The notes under the pieces: generated by a model | The model's input: only the letters and a program-made list of their open reading frames with translations | The model's database searches: none | Told to the model about the DNA's origin: nothing | NCBI RefSeq assembly: GCF_003259255.1 | Contig: NZ_QGOL01000006.1 | Location: 372,001-436,000, forward strand | Reading direction: 5' to 3' | Origin: Algoriphagus litoralis | GTDB lineage: Bacteria; Bacteroidota; Bacteroidia; Cytophagales; Cyclobacteriaceae | Length of the DNA: 64,000 nucleotides | Shown here: positions 54,173 through 63,174 of the stretch, in pieces | Layout: every line of letters begins with the position of its first letter | How positions within the stretch are numbered: the first letter of the stretch is position 1 | Made by a program: the position numbers and the translations under genes

Positions 54173-55087
54173 TTAATTAAAACTATTCCGAAACGCCAAA
54201 GGGCTCAGGGCTGTCTTCATCTTAAAAAACTTGCTAAAACTTTGTGAGTGTTCGAATCCCAACTCAAAAGCAATTTCACTGACTGTAAGACTACTGCTGG
54301 AAAGTTTTTCCTTGGCCTTTTCCAGGAGCTTTTCCTGAATATGGTACTGGGTGGATTTGCCAGTGAGTGATTTTAACAAACTCCCCAAGTAATTGGTGGA
54401 GATATGGAGTTCATTGGCTATAAAATTGGCTGTGGGCAGGCCTTTATCCAGGAGGTTTCCGGTGAAATATTCCTCCAAAACCAACTCAAATTTCTCCAAT
54501 ATATGGTGATTGCTTTTTTTACGGCTGACGAATTGGCGTTGGTAAAATCGCTCGCAATAGTTTAAAATAACCGCTATCTGGGAAACGATTATCGGCTGGG
54601 TAAACTGATCGATTCCGGCTTGGTATTCTTTTTCGATTCCCTTAAACAGTTCCAACATCGTCTCTTCTTCTCTTTGCGAAAGAAATAAGGCTTCATTTAC
54701 TTCATACCCGAAAAAATCATACTCCTGGATTGTTTTGGCCAAGGGAGTCTTCCATATAAAATCCGGATGAAATGCCAGTAAAAAGCCGGATGGTTTGACA
54801 TCCTGCTTGCTTATGATCATTTTCACCACTTGTCGGGGAGCGATAAAAGACATCAAGCCTTCATCAAAATCATAGGGACTTTGACCATAATGCAGTTTGC
54901 CTTGGATATCCCGTTTGAACCCTATAAAATACAGGTTTTGAACCCAGCTGATCTCTGACTCTTCAATCTGATAGTCCACCAAACTATAATCGACCAAACT
55001 GACAAGCGGATGCTGAGGCTTGGGTAAGCCACAGATTTTATGAAATTCAGCGACTGTATTGATGGTATATAATTTCCGATTATTCAT
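54173..55087 (-). CDS. AraC-family transcriptional regulator (copy 3 of 5)
   Basis: 304 aa from ATG 55087. An earlier in-frame ATG at 55120 falls inside the end of the inverted-repeat element and is rejected. Features are QHPLVSLVDYSLVDY, YGQSPYDFDEGLMSFIAPRQ, ANFIANELHISTNYLGSLLK and LTVSEIAFELGFEHSQSFSK, ending PLAFRNSFN. It is closest by eye to copy 4 (shared VDYSL and the NYL segment). The SDR gene upstream is separated from it by 167 bp, of which 139 bp are the repeat element. Confidence 0.92.
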   Translation of the reverse strand: MNNRKLYTINTVAEFHKICGLPKPQHPLVSLVDYSLVDYQIEESEISWVQNLYFIGFKRDIQGKLHYGQSPYDFDEGLMSFIAPRQVVKMIISKQDVKPSGFLLAFHPDFIWKTPLAKTIQEYDFFGYEVNEALFLSQREEETMLELFKGIEKEYQAGIDQFTQPIIVSQIAVILNYCERFYQRQFVSRKKSNHHILEKFELVLEEYFTGNLLDKGLPTANFIANELHISTNYLGSLLKSLTGKSTQYHIQEKLLEKAKEKLSSSSLTVSEIAFELGFEHSQSFSKFFKMKTALSPLAFRNSFN

Positions 55088-55107
55088 GAATTCTAAATTA
55101 TAGTTTA

Positions 55108-55246
55108 GAGGCTGTCTCATAACTGCTGTTTGTCACATTGAGCGTAGTCGAAATGCGGCTGTATTCACTGCAAATGGCCTTCGACTTCGAGACTCTCGTC
55201 TCTCAGGTGCTCAGGCTGACACAATCAGGCCTTTTGAGACAACCTC
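55108..55246. mobile_element. 139-bp MITE-like inverted-repeat element between SDR and AraC genes
   Basis: The ends are GAGGCTGTCTCATAA and, inverted, GAGGTTGTCTCAAAA (12 of the first 15 bases match). Such ends resemble insertion-sequence termini and the element carries no gene, so it looks like a miniature non-autonomous element. Fragments of the same element lie at 5027-5062 and 5391-5423. I see no clear target-site duplication. Confidence 0.65.
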
Positions 55247-55254
55247 TTGGAAAT

Positions 55255-56094
55255 TTAATAGTCAGTGGATGTACTCAACTCCCTAAATTCGGAATATTCT
55301 TTCTCCAGAGCGGCTAATTTCCCATTGGCCATCTGGAATGCATCAGAGCCCAAAGCCAAATGAACCGGCGGGTTTTCCATCTGTGCCAATGCCATCAATG
55401 CCACCGCGGCTTTTTCAGGATCTCCCGGCTGATTTCCATTGATCGCTTCTTCGTGTGCTACCTGAAGTTCTCTAGCCACGGTGTAAGCCTCCATTTCATT
55501 ACTTGGTGTGCGAAGAGAGCTGCCTTTCAAGAAATCAGTTCTAAAATACCCTGGCATGACCACCGTGGCATATAGTCCAAATTCCTTTATTTCTGCTGCC
55601 AAAGCTTCTGTGAAACCTACCATGGCAAATTTGGTCGCACAATAAATCCCCCAGCCTGCAAAATCTCCGATGAATCCGCCAATAGAGGCAATGTTAATTA
55701 CCATCCCGCTTTGTTGCGCTCTTAAATGGGGCATCGCTTTTCGGATGACATTCAGTGACCCGAACACATTGGTGTCAAAGTTCTGACGGCTTTCCCCGTC
55801 CGTCAATTCTTCAATCGTTCCCAATTGCCCATAGCCAGCATTATTTACGACCACATCCAATCTGCCAAATTTCTCCATCGACTTAGCGATGGCCAAGGCT
55901 ACCGAGTTTTCATCCACCAGATCCATTTCCAGCGGAAGAAAATCAGCAGTTTCTTCACTAATGGTCTTTTTTAAATCGGCTAGATTTCTTGAGGTTGCCA
56001 CCACTTGATCGCCTTCACTCAACACTCTTTTTACCAAGGCCAAGCCCAAACCCTTGGATGCTCCAGTGACGAACCATACTTTTTTAATACCCAT
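55255..56094 (-). CDS. Short-chain dehydrogenase/reductase (SDR), paired with AraC copy 3
   Basis: 279 aa. TGASKGLGLAL, ATSRN (NADP-type), VVNNAGYGQLG, NIASIGG (Ser) and YCATK (Tyr, Lys) give a complete classical SDR. It resembles the SDR at 49871-50713 along its length. The AraC copy 3 gene follows on the same strand after the MITE-like element. The substrate is unknown. Confidence 0.92.
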   Translation of the reverse strand: MGIKKVWFVTGASKGLGLALVKRVLSEGDQVVATSRNLADLKKTISEETADFLPLEMDLVDENSVALAIAKSMEKFGRLDVVVNNAGYGQLGTIEELTDGESRQNFDTNVFGSLNVIRKAMPHLRAQQSGMVINIASIGGFIGDFAGWGIYCATKFAMVGFTEALAAEIKEFGLYATVVMPGYFRTDFLKGSSLRTPSNEMEAYTVARELQVAHEEAINGNQPGDPEKAAVALMALAQMENPPVHLALGSDAFQMANGKLAALEKEYSEFRELSTSTDY

Positions 56095-56312
56095 TTTTTT
56101 GCTGTTTTTATTGGTTATCTAATACCGTGCAAAGTTGGGGAGCAGATCTTGTTTGCCTGTAGCTGGATCAAAGGTTGTTGTAGGTCAATCCACGATACCG
56201 GGTGGGTACTATTTACCTGTAAGGTAAAGTTTATCATCTTTAGAGAATCAGCCGGCCTGCGAAAAGGGTATTCCCTATGATCGAAGATGCACCTGTAGGT
56301 CCCCAATTCTCT

Positions 56313-57233
56313 TTATTGGAAGGACTGCCTGTATTCCAGCGGAGTCTGATTGGTTTTTTGCTTGAAAAGCTTGGTAAAGGATTGGGGATGTTTGAATCCC
56401 AAACTGTAAGCGATTTCACTGACGGATAAGGAGGTTGTTGTCAGTTTCTCTTTCGCTTTGTCCAATATTTTTTCCTGAATGTACCACTGGGTGCTGTTCC
56501 CGGTTTGGGTCTTCAGCAGATTGCTGAGGTAATTTGGCGAAATATTCAATTTTTCAGACACATAGGCCACGGTAGGCAAACTTTCCGACATGAGGTCTTC
56601 ATTGCTTATAAATTCATCAAGAATTTTTTCCAATTGGGTAAGCACCTGATAGTTGTTGATCTTCCGGGTTATAAACTGTCGCTGGTAAAAACGCTCCGCA
56701 TAGGTGAGCAGCGTCTCCAGATGAGAAACGATGATCCGTTGCGTGAAAGCATCAATATTTTCATGGTACTCCTGTTCGATATTTTTCAGGATATCCAGGA
56801 CGATTTTTTCTTCTTTTTCCGACAAAAACAGCGATTCATTGACCTGATAGCCAAAGAACTCAAATTTCTTCATGTTCCCGGCAAGTGGGGTATTCCAGAG
56901 AAAGTCAGGATGGACAAACAAAAGCCAACCCGAAGGTGGCGGTGCATCTTGGTAATCGAACATCTCCACCCCAAACACTTGATTGGGCGCTATAAAAGAC
57001 ATCAGACCTTCATCAAAGTCGTAGGCCTGCTGCCCATACCGAAACTTGCCCAGCACGTTTCTTTTCAGCCCGATGGTATAAAAATCCTGAATCCAATTCA
57101 CATGATTATCTTCCGTAGAATGCTTGATCAAGCTATAGTCAACCAAACTGATCAAGGGATGCAGCGGCTTGGGCAAGTCACGAAATCGGTGGTATTCCGT
57201 GATGGTTTTAATGCGTTGGATTTTTCTGGTCAT
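56313..57233 (-). CDS. AraC-family transcriptional regulator (copy 4 of 5)
   Basis: 306 aa. LHPLISLVDYSLIKH, YGQQAYDFDEGLMSFIAPNQ and SGWLLFVHPDFLWNTPLAGN make up the sensing half; VAYVSEKLNISPNYLSNLLK and LSVSEIAYSLGFKHPQSFTK the DNA-binding half, ending PLEYRQSFQ. It lies 70 bp after AraC copy 5 on the same strand and has no SDR of its own directly upstream. It may be a recent duplicate that lost its partner, or a regulator of the SDR at 55255 downstream. Confidence 0.92.
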   Translation of the reverse strand: MTRKIQRIKTITEYHRFRDLPKPLHPLISLVDYSLIKHSTEDNHVNWIQDFYTIGLKRNVLGKFRYGQQAYDFDEGLMSFIAPNQVFGVEMFDYQDAPPPSGWLLFVHPDFLWNTPLAGNMKKFEFFGYQVNESLFLSEKEEKIVLDILKNIEQEYHENIDAFTQRIIVSHLETLLTYAERFYQRQFITRKINNYQVLTQLEKILDEFISNEDLMSESLPTVAYVSEKLNISPNYLSNLLKTQTGNSTQWYIQEKILDKAKEKLTTTSLSVSEIAYSLGFKHPQSFTKLFKQKTNQTPLEYRQSFQ

Positions 57234-57303
57234 ACGATTTAGGAAACTTGATTAGCCATCCAAATAAACACCTGATCCTATAGTACAGAACGATAACTTG
57301 CTG

Positions 57304-58215
57304 TCAATTAAATGAATGTCTAAATTTTAAGGGTGACAATTTAGTTTTTGTCATAAAAAACTTGCTGAACGATTGCGGATAGTCAAAGCCCAGCCGATAG
57401 GCAATTTCCGCTACTGAAAGCTCCGTGCCTGTCAAGATTTCCTTTGCCTTTTCAATCAATTTTTCGTGGATGTGTTGTTTGACTGTCAGACCGGTGAGTT
57501 GCTTTAGACAATCACTCAAATACTTAGAAGATATATTCAGGTTAGAGGCAAAATCAGTCACCTTCGGTAAGTTGATTTCTTGTTGGGAAAAATATTCCTC
57601 CAATAAATTTTCAAATCTGACTAGCAGCTCACTACTGTGGTGCTTTCGAACAATGAATTGCCTGTGATAATACCGATTACAGTAGGTTAGCAACAAGTCA
57701 ATGTTTGAAATAATCACGTCCTGACTAAATCGGTCTATAGGCAAGTTTGCCTCCTTTTCAATCTGTCCAAAAATTAGTTCAATAGCCATTTGTTCTTCCT
57801 CTGACAAAATCAAAGCTTCATTTACCGCATATTGAAAAAAACCAAAGTTTTTTATTTTTTGAGCTATTGAATACCCTCTAAAAAAGTCCGGATGAATGGA
57901 CAATAACCATCCCGATTGTGGAACAAAGTTGCCTGCTTCTAAGACACTCACTTGTTTGGGAGAAAAGAAAGACATGACTCCTTCATCGAAATCGTACGCC
58001 GTCTGCCCGTAAAGAGTCTTGCAGGGACAATCTTTTTTAAGAGTGATTTGATACAAGTCTGAAATGATTTTCGTGGGATTCTCCACTTCAATTTTGGGGA
58101 AATTCTCAAATCGAAACAAGTGAAACAAGGGATGTTTCGGCTTCTCCAGACCCAACAACTGATGTTGTTGGGTAATGGAATAGACAGGTATGGTCTGAAT
58201 GCTTTGTCTTTTCAT
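57304..58215 (-). CDS. AraC-family transcriptional regulator (copy 5 of 5)
   Basis: 303 aa. KHPLFHLFRFENFPK, YGQTAYDFDEGVMSFFSPKQ and SGWLLSIHPDFFRG in the sensing half; VTDFASNLNISSKYLSDCLK and LSVAEIAYRLGFDYPQSFSK in the DNA-binding half, ending PLKFRHSFN. It is the most diverged of the five by eye. It follows the SDR at 58236-59030 by 20 bp, so those two form an enzyme-regulator unit. Confidence 0.92.
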   Translation of the reverse strand: MKRQSIQTIPVYSITQQHQLLGLEKPKHPLFHLFRFENFPKIEVENPTKIISDLYQITLKKDCPCKTLYGQTAYDFDEGVMSFFSPKQVSVLEAGNFVPQSGWLLSIHPDFFRGYSIAQKIKNFGFFQYAVNEALILSEEEQMAIELIFGQIEKEANLPIDRFSQDVIISNIDLLLTYCNRYYHRQFIVRKHHSSELLVRFENLLEEYFSQQEINLPKVTDFASNLNISSKYLSDCLKQLTGLTVKQHIHEKLIEKAKEILTGTELSVAEIAYRLGFDYPQSFSKFFMTKTKLSPLKFRHSFN

Positions 58216-58235
58216 TTTCTTTCAAAAGTTAGAGG

Positions 58236-59030
58236 TTACAGTCCCATTTCCTTTCTTTTTCGCTGGGCAAAAACCCGCGCAAGGGTTGTGGATGGAATTA
58301 GGCTACCCAATTTGGCTGACATGGCATTTTGAAACCCTGAAACGTGAATTGATTTTCTCCTTTCCAAAGCTTTGATCACTTGCACTGCCACTTGTTCAGG
58401 TGTTTGTTCGATCGCACCTTGTGTAAGTATTTTTCCCCATGCATTATTGTTGGCGGAAGTATTCATGAAATTAGTGCTTGTAAAACCGGGGCAAAACAAC
58501 ATGACCTTTATGCCATAAGGCTTGCATTCTTCTGTCAATGCCTGAGTAAATGATCGCACAAACATTTTTGATGCTGCATATACACTCATATAGGGAATTG
58601 GAAAAAAAGAGGCCATTGATCCCACGTTAATGATGGTACCGCTTCCGGTACTTTTCATGTCTGCAAGGAAAAGACTGCAAAGTGCCACTAAGGATGAATT
58701 GTTAAGTTGCAATAATTCCAATTCTGATTGTAAGTTATTGGTCACAAACTCACCACTTGATCCAATTCCTGCATTGTTAACCAGAATATTTACATTCAAA
58801 TTTTTCTTTTTTGCCTGCTCATATACATAAAAGGCGCCTCCGGGTTTGCCAAGGTCAGCTACAATAAAATCTGCTACTATCCCAAATTGACTTGACAGGT
58901 ATTGAGATTGCTCCTTTAATTTTTTCTCGGTGCGGGCGACCAATAGCAAGTTGTGTTTTTTTGCGGCTAATTGATGTGCCAGAGCTTCGCCAATCCCACT
59001 TGTTGTTCCTGTGATTAATGTTACGTTCAT
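58236..59030 (-). CDS. Short-chain dehydrogenase/reductase (SDR), paired with AraC copy 5
   Basis: 264 aa from ATG 59030; an upstream TTG frame is rejected. TGTTSGIGEAL, LVNNAGIGSSG, NVGSMAS (Ser) and YAASK (Tyr, Lys) are present, with VARTEKKLKEQ after strand two. It is of the group often annotated as DltE-like or YqjQ-like oxidoreductases, and is less similar to the other two AraC-paired SDRs. Co-transcribed with AraC copy 5. The substrate is unknown. Confidence 0.92.
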   Translation of the reverse strand: MNVTLITGTTSGIGEALAHQLAAKKHNLLLVARTEKKLKEQSQYLSSQFGIVADFIVADLGKPGGAFYVYEQAKKKNLNVNILVNNAGIGSSGEFVTNNLQSELELLQLNNSSLVALCSLFLADMKSTGSGTIINVGSMASFFPIPYMSVYAASKMFVRSFTQALTEECKPYGIKVMLFCPGFTSTNFMNTSANNNAWGKILTQGAIEQTPEQVAVQVIKALERRKSIHVSGFQNAMSAKLGSLIPSTTLARVFAQRKRKEMGL

Positions 59031-59327
59031 TTTTTTCAAATTTTTATTTGGCAAAGTTGCCCCAACCTGAAAAAATAAAAGTGTTTAAAAATCGGAAACT
59101 TGTATTTGGTTGACGGATGGTACCCTTTTTTTTCCTGTTTTGATCTGTCGATTGTGTCCATCAGAAATTCTCGGTTTAGCCTTGCATCCCAACATTGGAG
59201 ATAACCAGACTATTTCAAATTTAAAGAATCCTCAACTCTAAGATACCAAACCCAAGAAATAGGGGTATAGACTCCATACCCCTTTTTTCATTTTCCGTAT
59301 CAACGGACATACATCAATTCCATCCCA

Positions 59328-60077
59328 TCAGAGAGCCTGACCACCTGACACTTCGATTCGCTGCCCATTGATCCAATAGGCTTCCTCACTACACAGGAAG
59401 GCCACTACCCCTCCGATATCACCGGGTAATCCTACTCTTCCCAAGGCAGTGAAGCTCGCTATTTGCGCATTGATGGCCTGATTGTCCCGCACGTGTCCCC
59501 CGCCAAAATCCGTTTCTATTGCCCCCGGAGCGACTACATTCACCCGGATTTTCCTAGCACCCAATTCCTTGGCCCAGTAGCGGGTGAGCGTCTCTACCGC
59601 AGCCTTAATCGACCCGTATACACCGTATCCCGGCAAGGTGATTCTGGTCAAACCCGAAGAAATATTCACTACTCCTCCTCCCTCGCTGATCCAGGGCAGG
59701 AGTTTTTGGGTTAGCATGAATGGACCTTTGTAATGAATCTGGTAGATTTCATCCACTTGATTTGCATCTACTTCAGCGAGCGCTGAATAGAGCCCGATAC
59801 CGGCATTGTTGATCAGGAAATCTAGGGTTTGTGTACCCTCCCCCTCTAGGATCCTTCTGACTTGATCCACGAATGGATCAAAGGAGCTGATATCCCGAAT
59901 ATCCAATTGAAGCGCATAAGCTTTTTGTCCCAGTGCCTGAATCTCTTCCACCACCGCCTCGGCCTGTGTTTGGTTTCCTTGATAGGTGAGAATACTATTT
60001 ATCCCACGTTTTGCCAGAGCAAGGGCCATATTTTTACCCAAGCCCCTACTTCCTCCTGTGATAAGTGCTGTTTTCAT
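59328..60077 (-). CDS. Short-chain dehydrogenase/reductase, FabG-like
   Basis: 249 aa. TGGSRGLGKNM, FLINNAGIG, NISSGLTR (Ser), YGSIKAAVETL (Tyr, Lys), VNVVAPGAIETDF and a C-terminal WINGQRIEVSGGQ. This is the 3-oxoacyl-ACP reductase-like group, but the lack of fatty acid genes nearby argues against a housekeeping FabG. It ends the group of SDR genes and has no AraC partner directly attached. A role in the same oxidoreductive response as the neighbouring SDRs is inference. Confidence 0.92.
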   Translation of the reverse strand: MKTALITGGSRGLGKNMALALAKRGINSILTYQGNQTQAEAVVEEIQALGQKAYALQLDIRDISSFDPFVDQVRRILEGEGTQTLDFLINNAGIGLYSALAEVDANQVDEIYQIHYKGPFMLTQKLLPWISEGGGVVNISSGLTRITLPGYGVYGSIKAAVETLTRYWAKELGARKIRVNVVAPGAIETDFGGGHVRDNQAINAQIASFTALGRVGLPGDIGGVVAFLCSEEAYWINGQRIEVSGGQAL

Positions 60078-60082
60078 GTGTT

Positions 60083-60105
60083 TATAATTTGATTTTTAAA
60101 GGTCA
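60083..60105. repeat. 23-bp direct repeat, copy 1
   Basis: TATAATTTGATTTTTAAAGG plus TCA, exact, repeated at 60177-60199. It lies in the leader of the FabG-like gene. Confidence 0.85.
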
Positions 60106-60176
60106 TTTGGAATCTTCGCAAGCATTAGTATCATCCCAGTGTGTGGTGATCTTCGTCATGCTCGATTGCAGGTGTG

Positions 60177-60199
60177 TATAATTTGATTTTTAAAGGTCA
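60177..60199. repeat. 23-bp direct repeat, copy 2
   Basis: Identical to 60083-60105, 94 bp away; both are preceded by GTGT-like sequence, which suggests a local duplication of the leader. Confidence 0.85.
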
Positions 60200-60293
60200 G
60201 ATCGCCTGTCACGATCTTTCATCGGGAGAATGCCCTAGGTAATCATCCTCCACCTGGGTGGGAAGCCATTCTTATGAATATTCCTCTTGCGAA

Positions 60294-61199
60294 TTAGGAT
60301 TTGTATTTGGTGGCAAACTCTTCTGCGAAATCAATCAATTTGACCCTTCCAAAAGTGGGTCGGTGTCTGAAGTAATCCTCGTACAGCCTTCCGTTGACCC
60401 TACTTGCATTCATTTCAGTAATTCCCTTTGCTACTTGTGGACTGAGTCCCGCTTTGACTAATTCTTCATAAAAGACATTATCCGGAACGACGAGCCATTG
60501 TAAATCCGGCTTTCCAATGGCTTCCCCGAGTACTTTGGCCACCTCATTTGGAGACGCTTCATCGCTGGCTACATAGCGGACGGATCTACCCACAAAGGGT
60601 CCTTCCATCTCTTCAGCGATTGCTGCCGCAATGTCTTCGGGCGCTACCCAAGGTTCCTTTTCATCACCTCCATAGTTTTGGATGATTGCTCCTGCGCCTT
60701 TGATTACCGGAATGAATGCGAGCATGTTGTAATAAAACCCTACAGGTCGGATCATTTTTATACCCACCTTGTCTGGAAGCTGGTTCAAAATGGCTTCTAC
60801 TTCATGGTGGGGATTTAAAAGGCCCACCCCTTCACCCGTGTGCGCTCCAATGGTACTCAGGTGTACCACTTTACTTACACCAGAATTTTGGATAGCAGCG
60901 GCATAATTGCGTGCGATTTCTATGTGCTTGGCCTCCACATCCAGGGATTGGTCTGAATAGGCACCGGAATGCGCATTGAAAGGCATCATGGTATATACCA
61001 CATCAGCACCTGCAAATGCCGAGGTCAAAAAGTCCCTATCTTCCAAATTTCCGATATGTGCCGTTGCACCCAGTGCTAAAATCTCGCTTTTCCGTGCAGG
61101 GGAACTGCTGATGACGGTTACGGAATGTCCTTTTTCCAGCAGTATCCTGACCAGCGGCCTGCTGATATGTCCCAATGAACCTGTTACAACGATTTGCAT
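60294..61199 (-). CDS. NmrA-like NAD(P)-binding protein
   Basis: 301 aa. The Rossmann start IVVTGSLGHISRPLVRILLEKG has the GxxGxxx pattern of atypical SDRs; SKVVHLSTIGAH and IRPVGFYYNMLAF follow, as in NmrA/quinone-oxidoreductase-2-like proteins, and the classical YxxxK is not evident. Such proteins act as redox sensors or as reductases of quinones and similar compounds. It is upstream of the FabG-like gene on the same strand (216 bp gap) and adds to the oxidoreductase character of the 49-61 kb region. Confidence 0.88.
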   Translation of the reverse strand: MQIVVTGSLGHISRPLVRILLEKGHSVTVISSSPARKSEILALGATAHIGNLEDRDFLTSAFAGADVVYTMMPFNAHSGAYSDQSLDVEAKHIEIARNYAAAIQNSGVSKVVHLSTIGAHTGEGVGLLNPHHEVEAILNQLPDKVGIKMIRPVGFYYNMLAFIPVIKGAGAIIQNYGGDEKEPWVAPEDIAAAIAEEMEGPFVGRSVRYVASDEASPNEVAKVLGEAIGKPDLQWLVVPDNVFYEELVKAGLSPQVAKGITEMNASRVNGRLYEDYFRHRPTFGRVKLIDFAEEFATKYKS

Positions 61200-61495
61200 C
61201 TGATTTTTTGTTTTTGTTGATGCAAATCTGGCTCAAATAGAGCCGCTAAAACGCACTCAATCTACGGGTGTTGTAGCCAAATCTGCTGAAGGCTCAGTTT
61301 GTACTATCCAGCTACCAAGGATTACCCAGTACCAAATAGCATCAGGTGAAAAAATGGGATTCAAGGAATCCTACTCATGTAAACCCGAATGAGGAATTAA
61401 GCTTTCGATTCGAAACCTTACACTTTTACTTTGGAGACTTATTTATCATCCATAATCATCTGATCGAACGCAGAAAAAGCCATACTTTCTGCCTA

Positions 61496-63094
61496 TCACT
61501 CATTGTAACCCGTGTACCCGATCACTTCACCTCCAGCCTCACGGATTTTGCCATCAATTAATTTCTTCAACTGCAGGTTGTCTCTTTTAACCTGCTCCAA
61601 GAGTTCCCGTTGCTCATAGGTCATCACGAAGCTATACTCCTTGAGGTCGAAATCAAGCAGTTGGTTGATTTTATAAAAACCATTCAGGCTATATTCTCTA
61701 TAGTCAGGATAAAAGCTTTCCAGAAAAGCTTCTTTGGTGGTTAGATTCTCTACGGATGATCTGAAACTTTGATTCACCACGTCAAATATCTCTTTTACAG
61801 CCTTACCTGTTTGGGCGATCCTGGACTCGAAGGCATTGACTCGTTCTTCTTTTCGGGCGCCCCAGGCGATGAATTGATCTTCGCCACTTACCGTTCGGAT
61901 AGTAGCCATGTCATTTTGCACCGGTCCGGCCATTTCAAGAACAAACTCTTCCTCCATCGCCTGCTCCTTGGTGTCATAGTAACCATAGAGCTTTCCATCG
62001 CTGACCGGGATATAGCGATGTAGCGGGTAGGATGTGATCTGGTAGTTTACCGTCGCAAATTCAAAGGGCAGAATGACTTTTCCGGAGGAATCGATGATTC
62101 CTGTCTTCTGATTGGCATCGACGCAGACAAAGAAACTTCCGTCATTGGACCCTTGGATGGCGGTGTATTTTGGTGCGACGATGACCTTGCCCTTGTAATC
62201 CATCAGTCCGATGAGCTTGTTTCGTTCGATTCGAAGCCTTCCTTCATTTGAGAAAATACCATCGTAGCGGTCAGACAGTTGGGCACCGGTGAAGTCATAC
62301 AAGGCCTCCAACTTGTCTTCCGTTGTGCCTAAAATGATGCCTTTTTCCAGAAAGCCAAAGGGATTCACACGGGTAAATACAGGTTCGGCAATTTCGGTAT
62401 TCGTTGCCAGATCAAGCAATCCATGAAGGATCGTTCCATCGGGGCTGGTCTGCGTCACCTCATATACCTCCATGGGACTGGATTTTCCATACAGCTCCCA
62501 CACTTTGTTGAGGTTGACTTCATTGTTGTAATAGCTCCGCTGGGCGGAGGCATAGCGGCTGCCGGGTACCGGCTGGAGATCACTGTCCACGAGGTAGCAG
62601 AAGGATTTGAGCCACAGGAAGTGATAGGGCTTTTCAGGATTGCTGATCAGCGTGGAGGTTTCAAAAGGTTCCTCTGTCAGTGAATTTCCCTTGGAATCGA
62701 TGTACCAATACGATTCGTGACCCGAATTAAAGATCATGGCGTAGTCTTGGTGTACGCCAACCAAACTGTAAGAATACCGGTCGAGCTCCTTGACCAAATT
62801 CCCATTGTGGTAAAGGCTGCTGCTGTTCTTTTTTGGTTCTAGGAGAAAATAGTTGCCCGCTGTGTCCACCGTGGCATAGAATCCATCGCCATTGCTCATG
62901 ACTAAGTATTCGTTTCGGACAAAGTCTAGGTGCAGTTCTTTGGCGGGTAAAGTTTGAATGGGTTTTCCCTTGTATAAGACTATGGTTTTGCTTTTCTGGA
63001 AATCATTGGAAAAGTCGCTTGGATCAATTGGTTTCTGGCCTTTTGTCAAAAAAGGAAGAAGTAAAAGAAGGACGAGAGGGAAAAGGGTTTTCAT
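61496..63094 (-). CDS. Exported protein with WG-type repeats
   Basis: 532 aa with signal peptide (LFPLVLLLLLPFLTKGQ). Several repeats of the WG/beta-hairpin kind occur between residues about 90 and 400: NKLIGLMDYKGKVIVAPKYT, KTGIIDSSGKVILPFEFATV and KLYGYYDTKEQAMEEEF. The C-terminal 110 residues are helical and charged. WG repeats are common in secreted proteins of Bacteroidota, function mostly unknown. It lies 80 bp after the exported gene at 63175-63945 on the same strand and may be in one operon with it. Confidence 0.75.
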   Translation of the reverse strand: MKTLFPLVLLLLLPFLTKGQKPIDPSDFSNDFQKSKTIVLYKGKPIQTLPAKELHLDFVRNEYLVMSNGDGFYATVDTAGNYFLLEPKKNSSSLYHNGNLVKELDRYSYSLVGVHQDYAMIFNSGHESYWYIDSKGNSLTEEPFETSTLISNPEKPYHFLWLKSFCYLVDSDLQPVPGSRYASAQRSYYNNEVNLNKVWELYGKSSPMEVYEVTQTSPDGTILHGLLDLATNTEIAEPVFTRVNPFGFLEKGIILGTTEDKLEALYDFTGAQLSDRYDGIFSNEGRLRIERNKLIGLMDYKGKVIVAPKYTAIQGSNDGSFFVCVDANQKTGIIDSSGKVILPFEFATVNYQITSYPLHRYIPVSDGKLYGYYDTKEQAMEEEFVLEMAGPVQNDMATIRTVSGEDQFIAWGARKEERVNAFESRIAQTGKAVKEIFDVVNQSFRSSVENLTTKEAFLESFYPDYREYSLNGFYKINQLLDFDLKEYSFVMTYEQRELLEQVKRDNLQLKKLIDGKIREAGGEVIGYTGYNE

Positions 63095-63174
63095 GATTTT
63101 TTTCTGGAAAATTGCCGAATTATAATCTTGAAGTGCTTGATTACCTGATCCAAAGTAAAGGGACGGAATTCATC

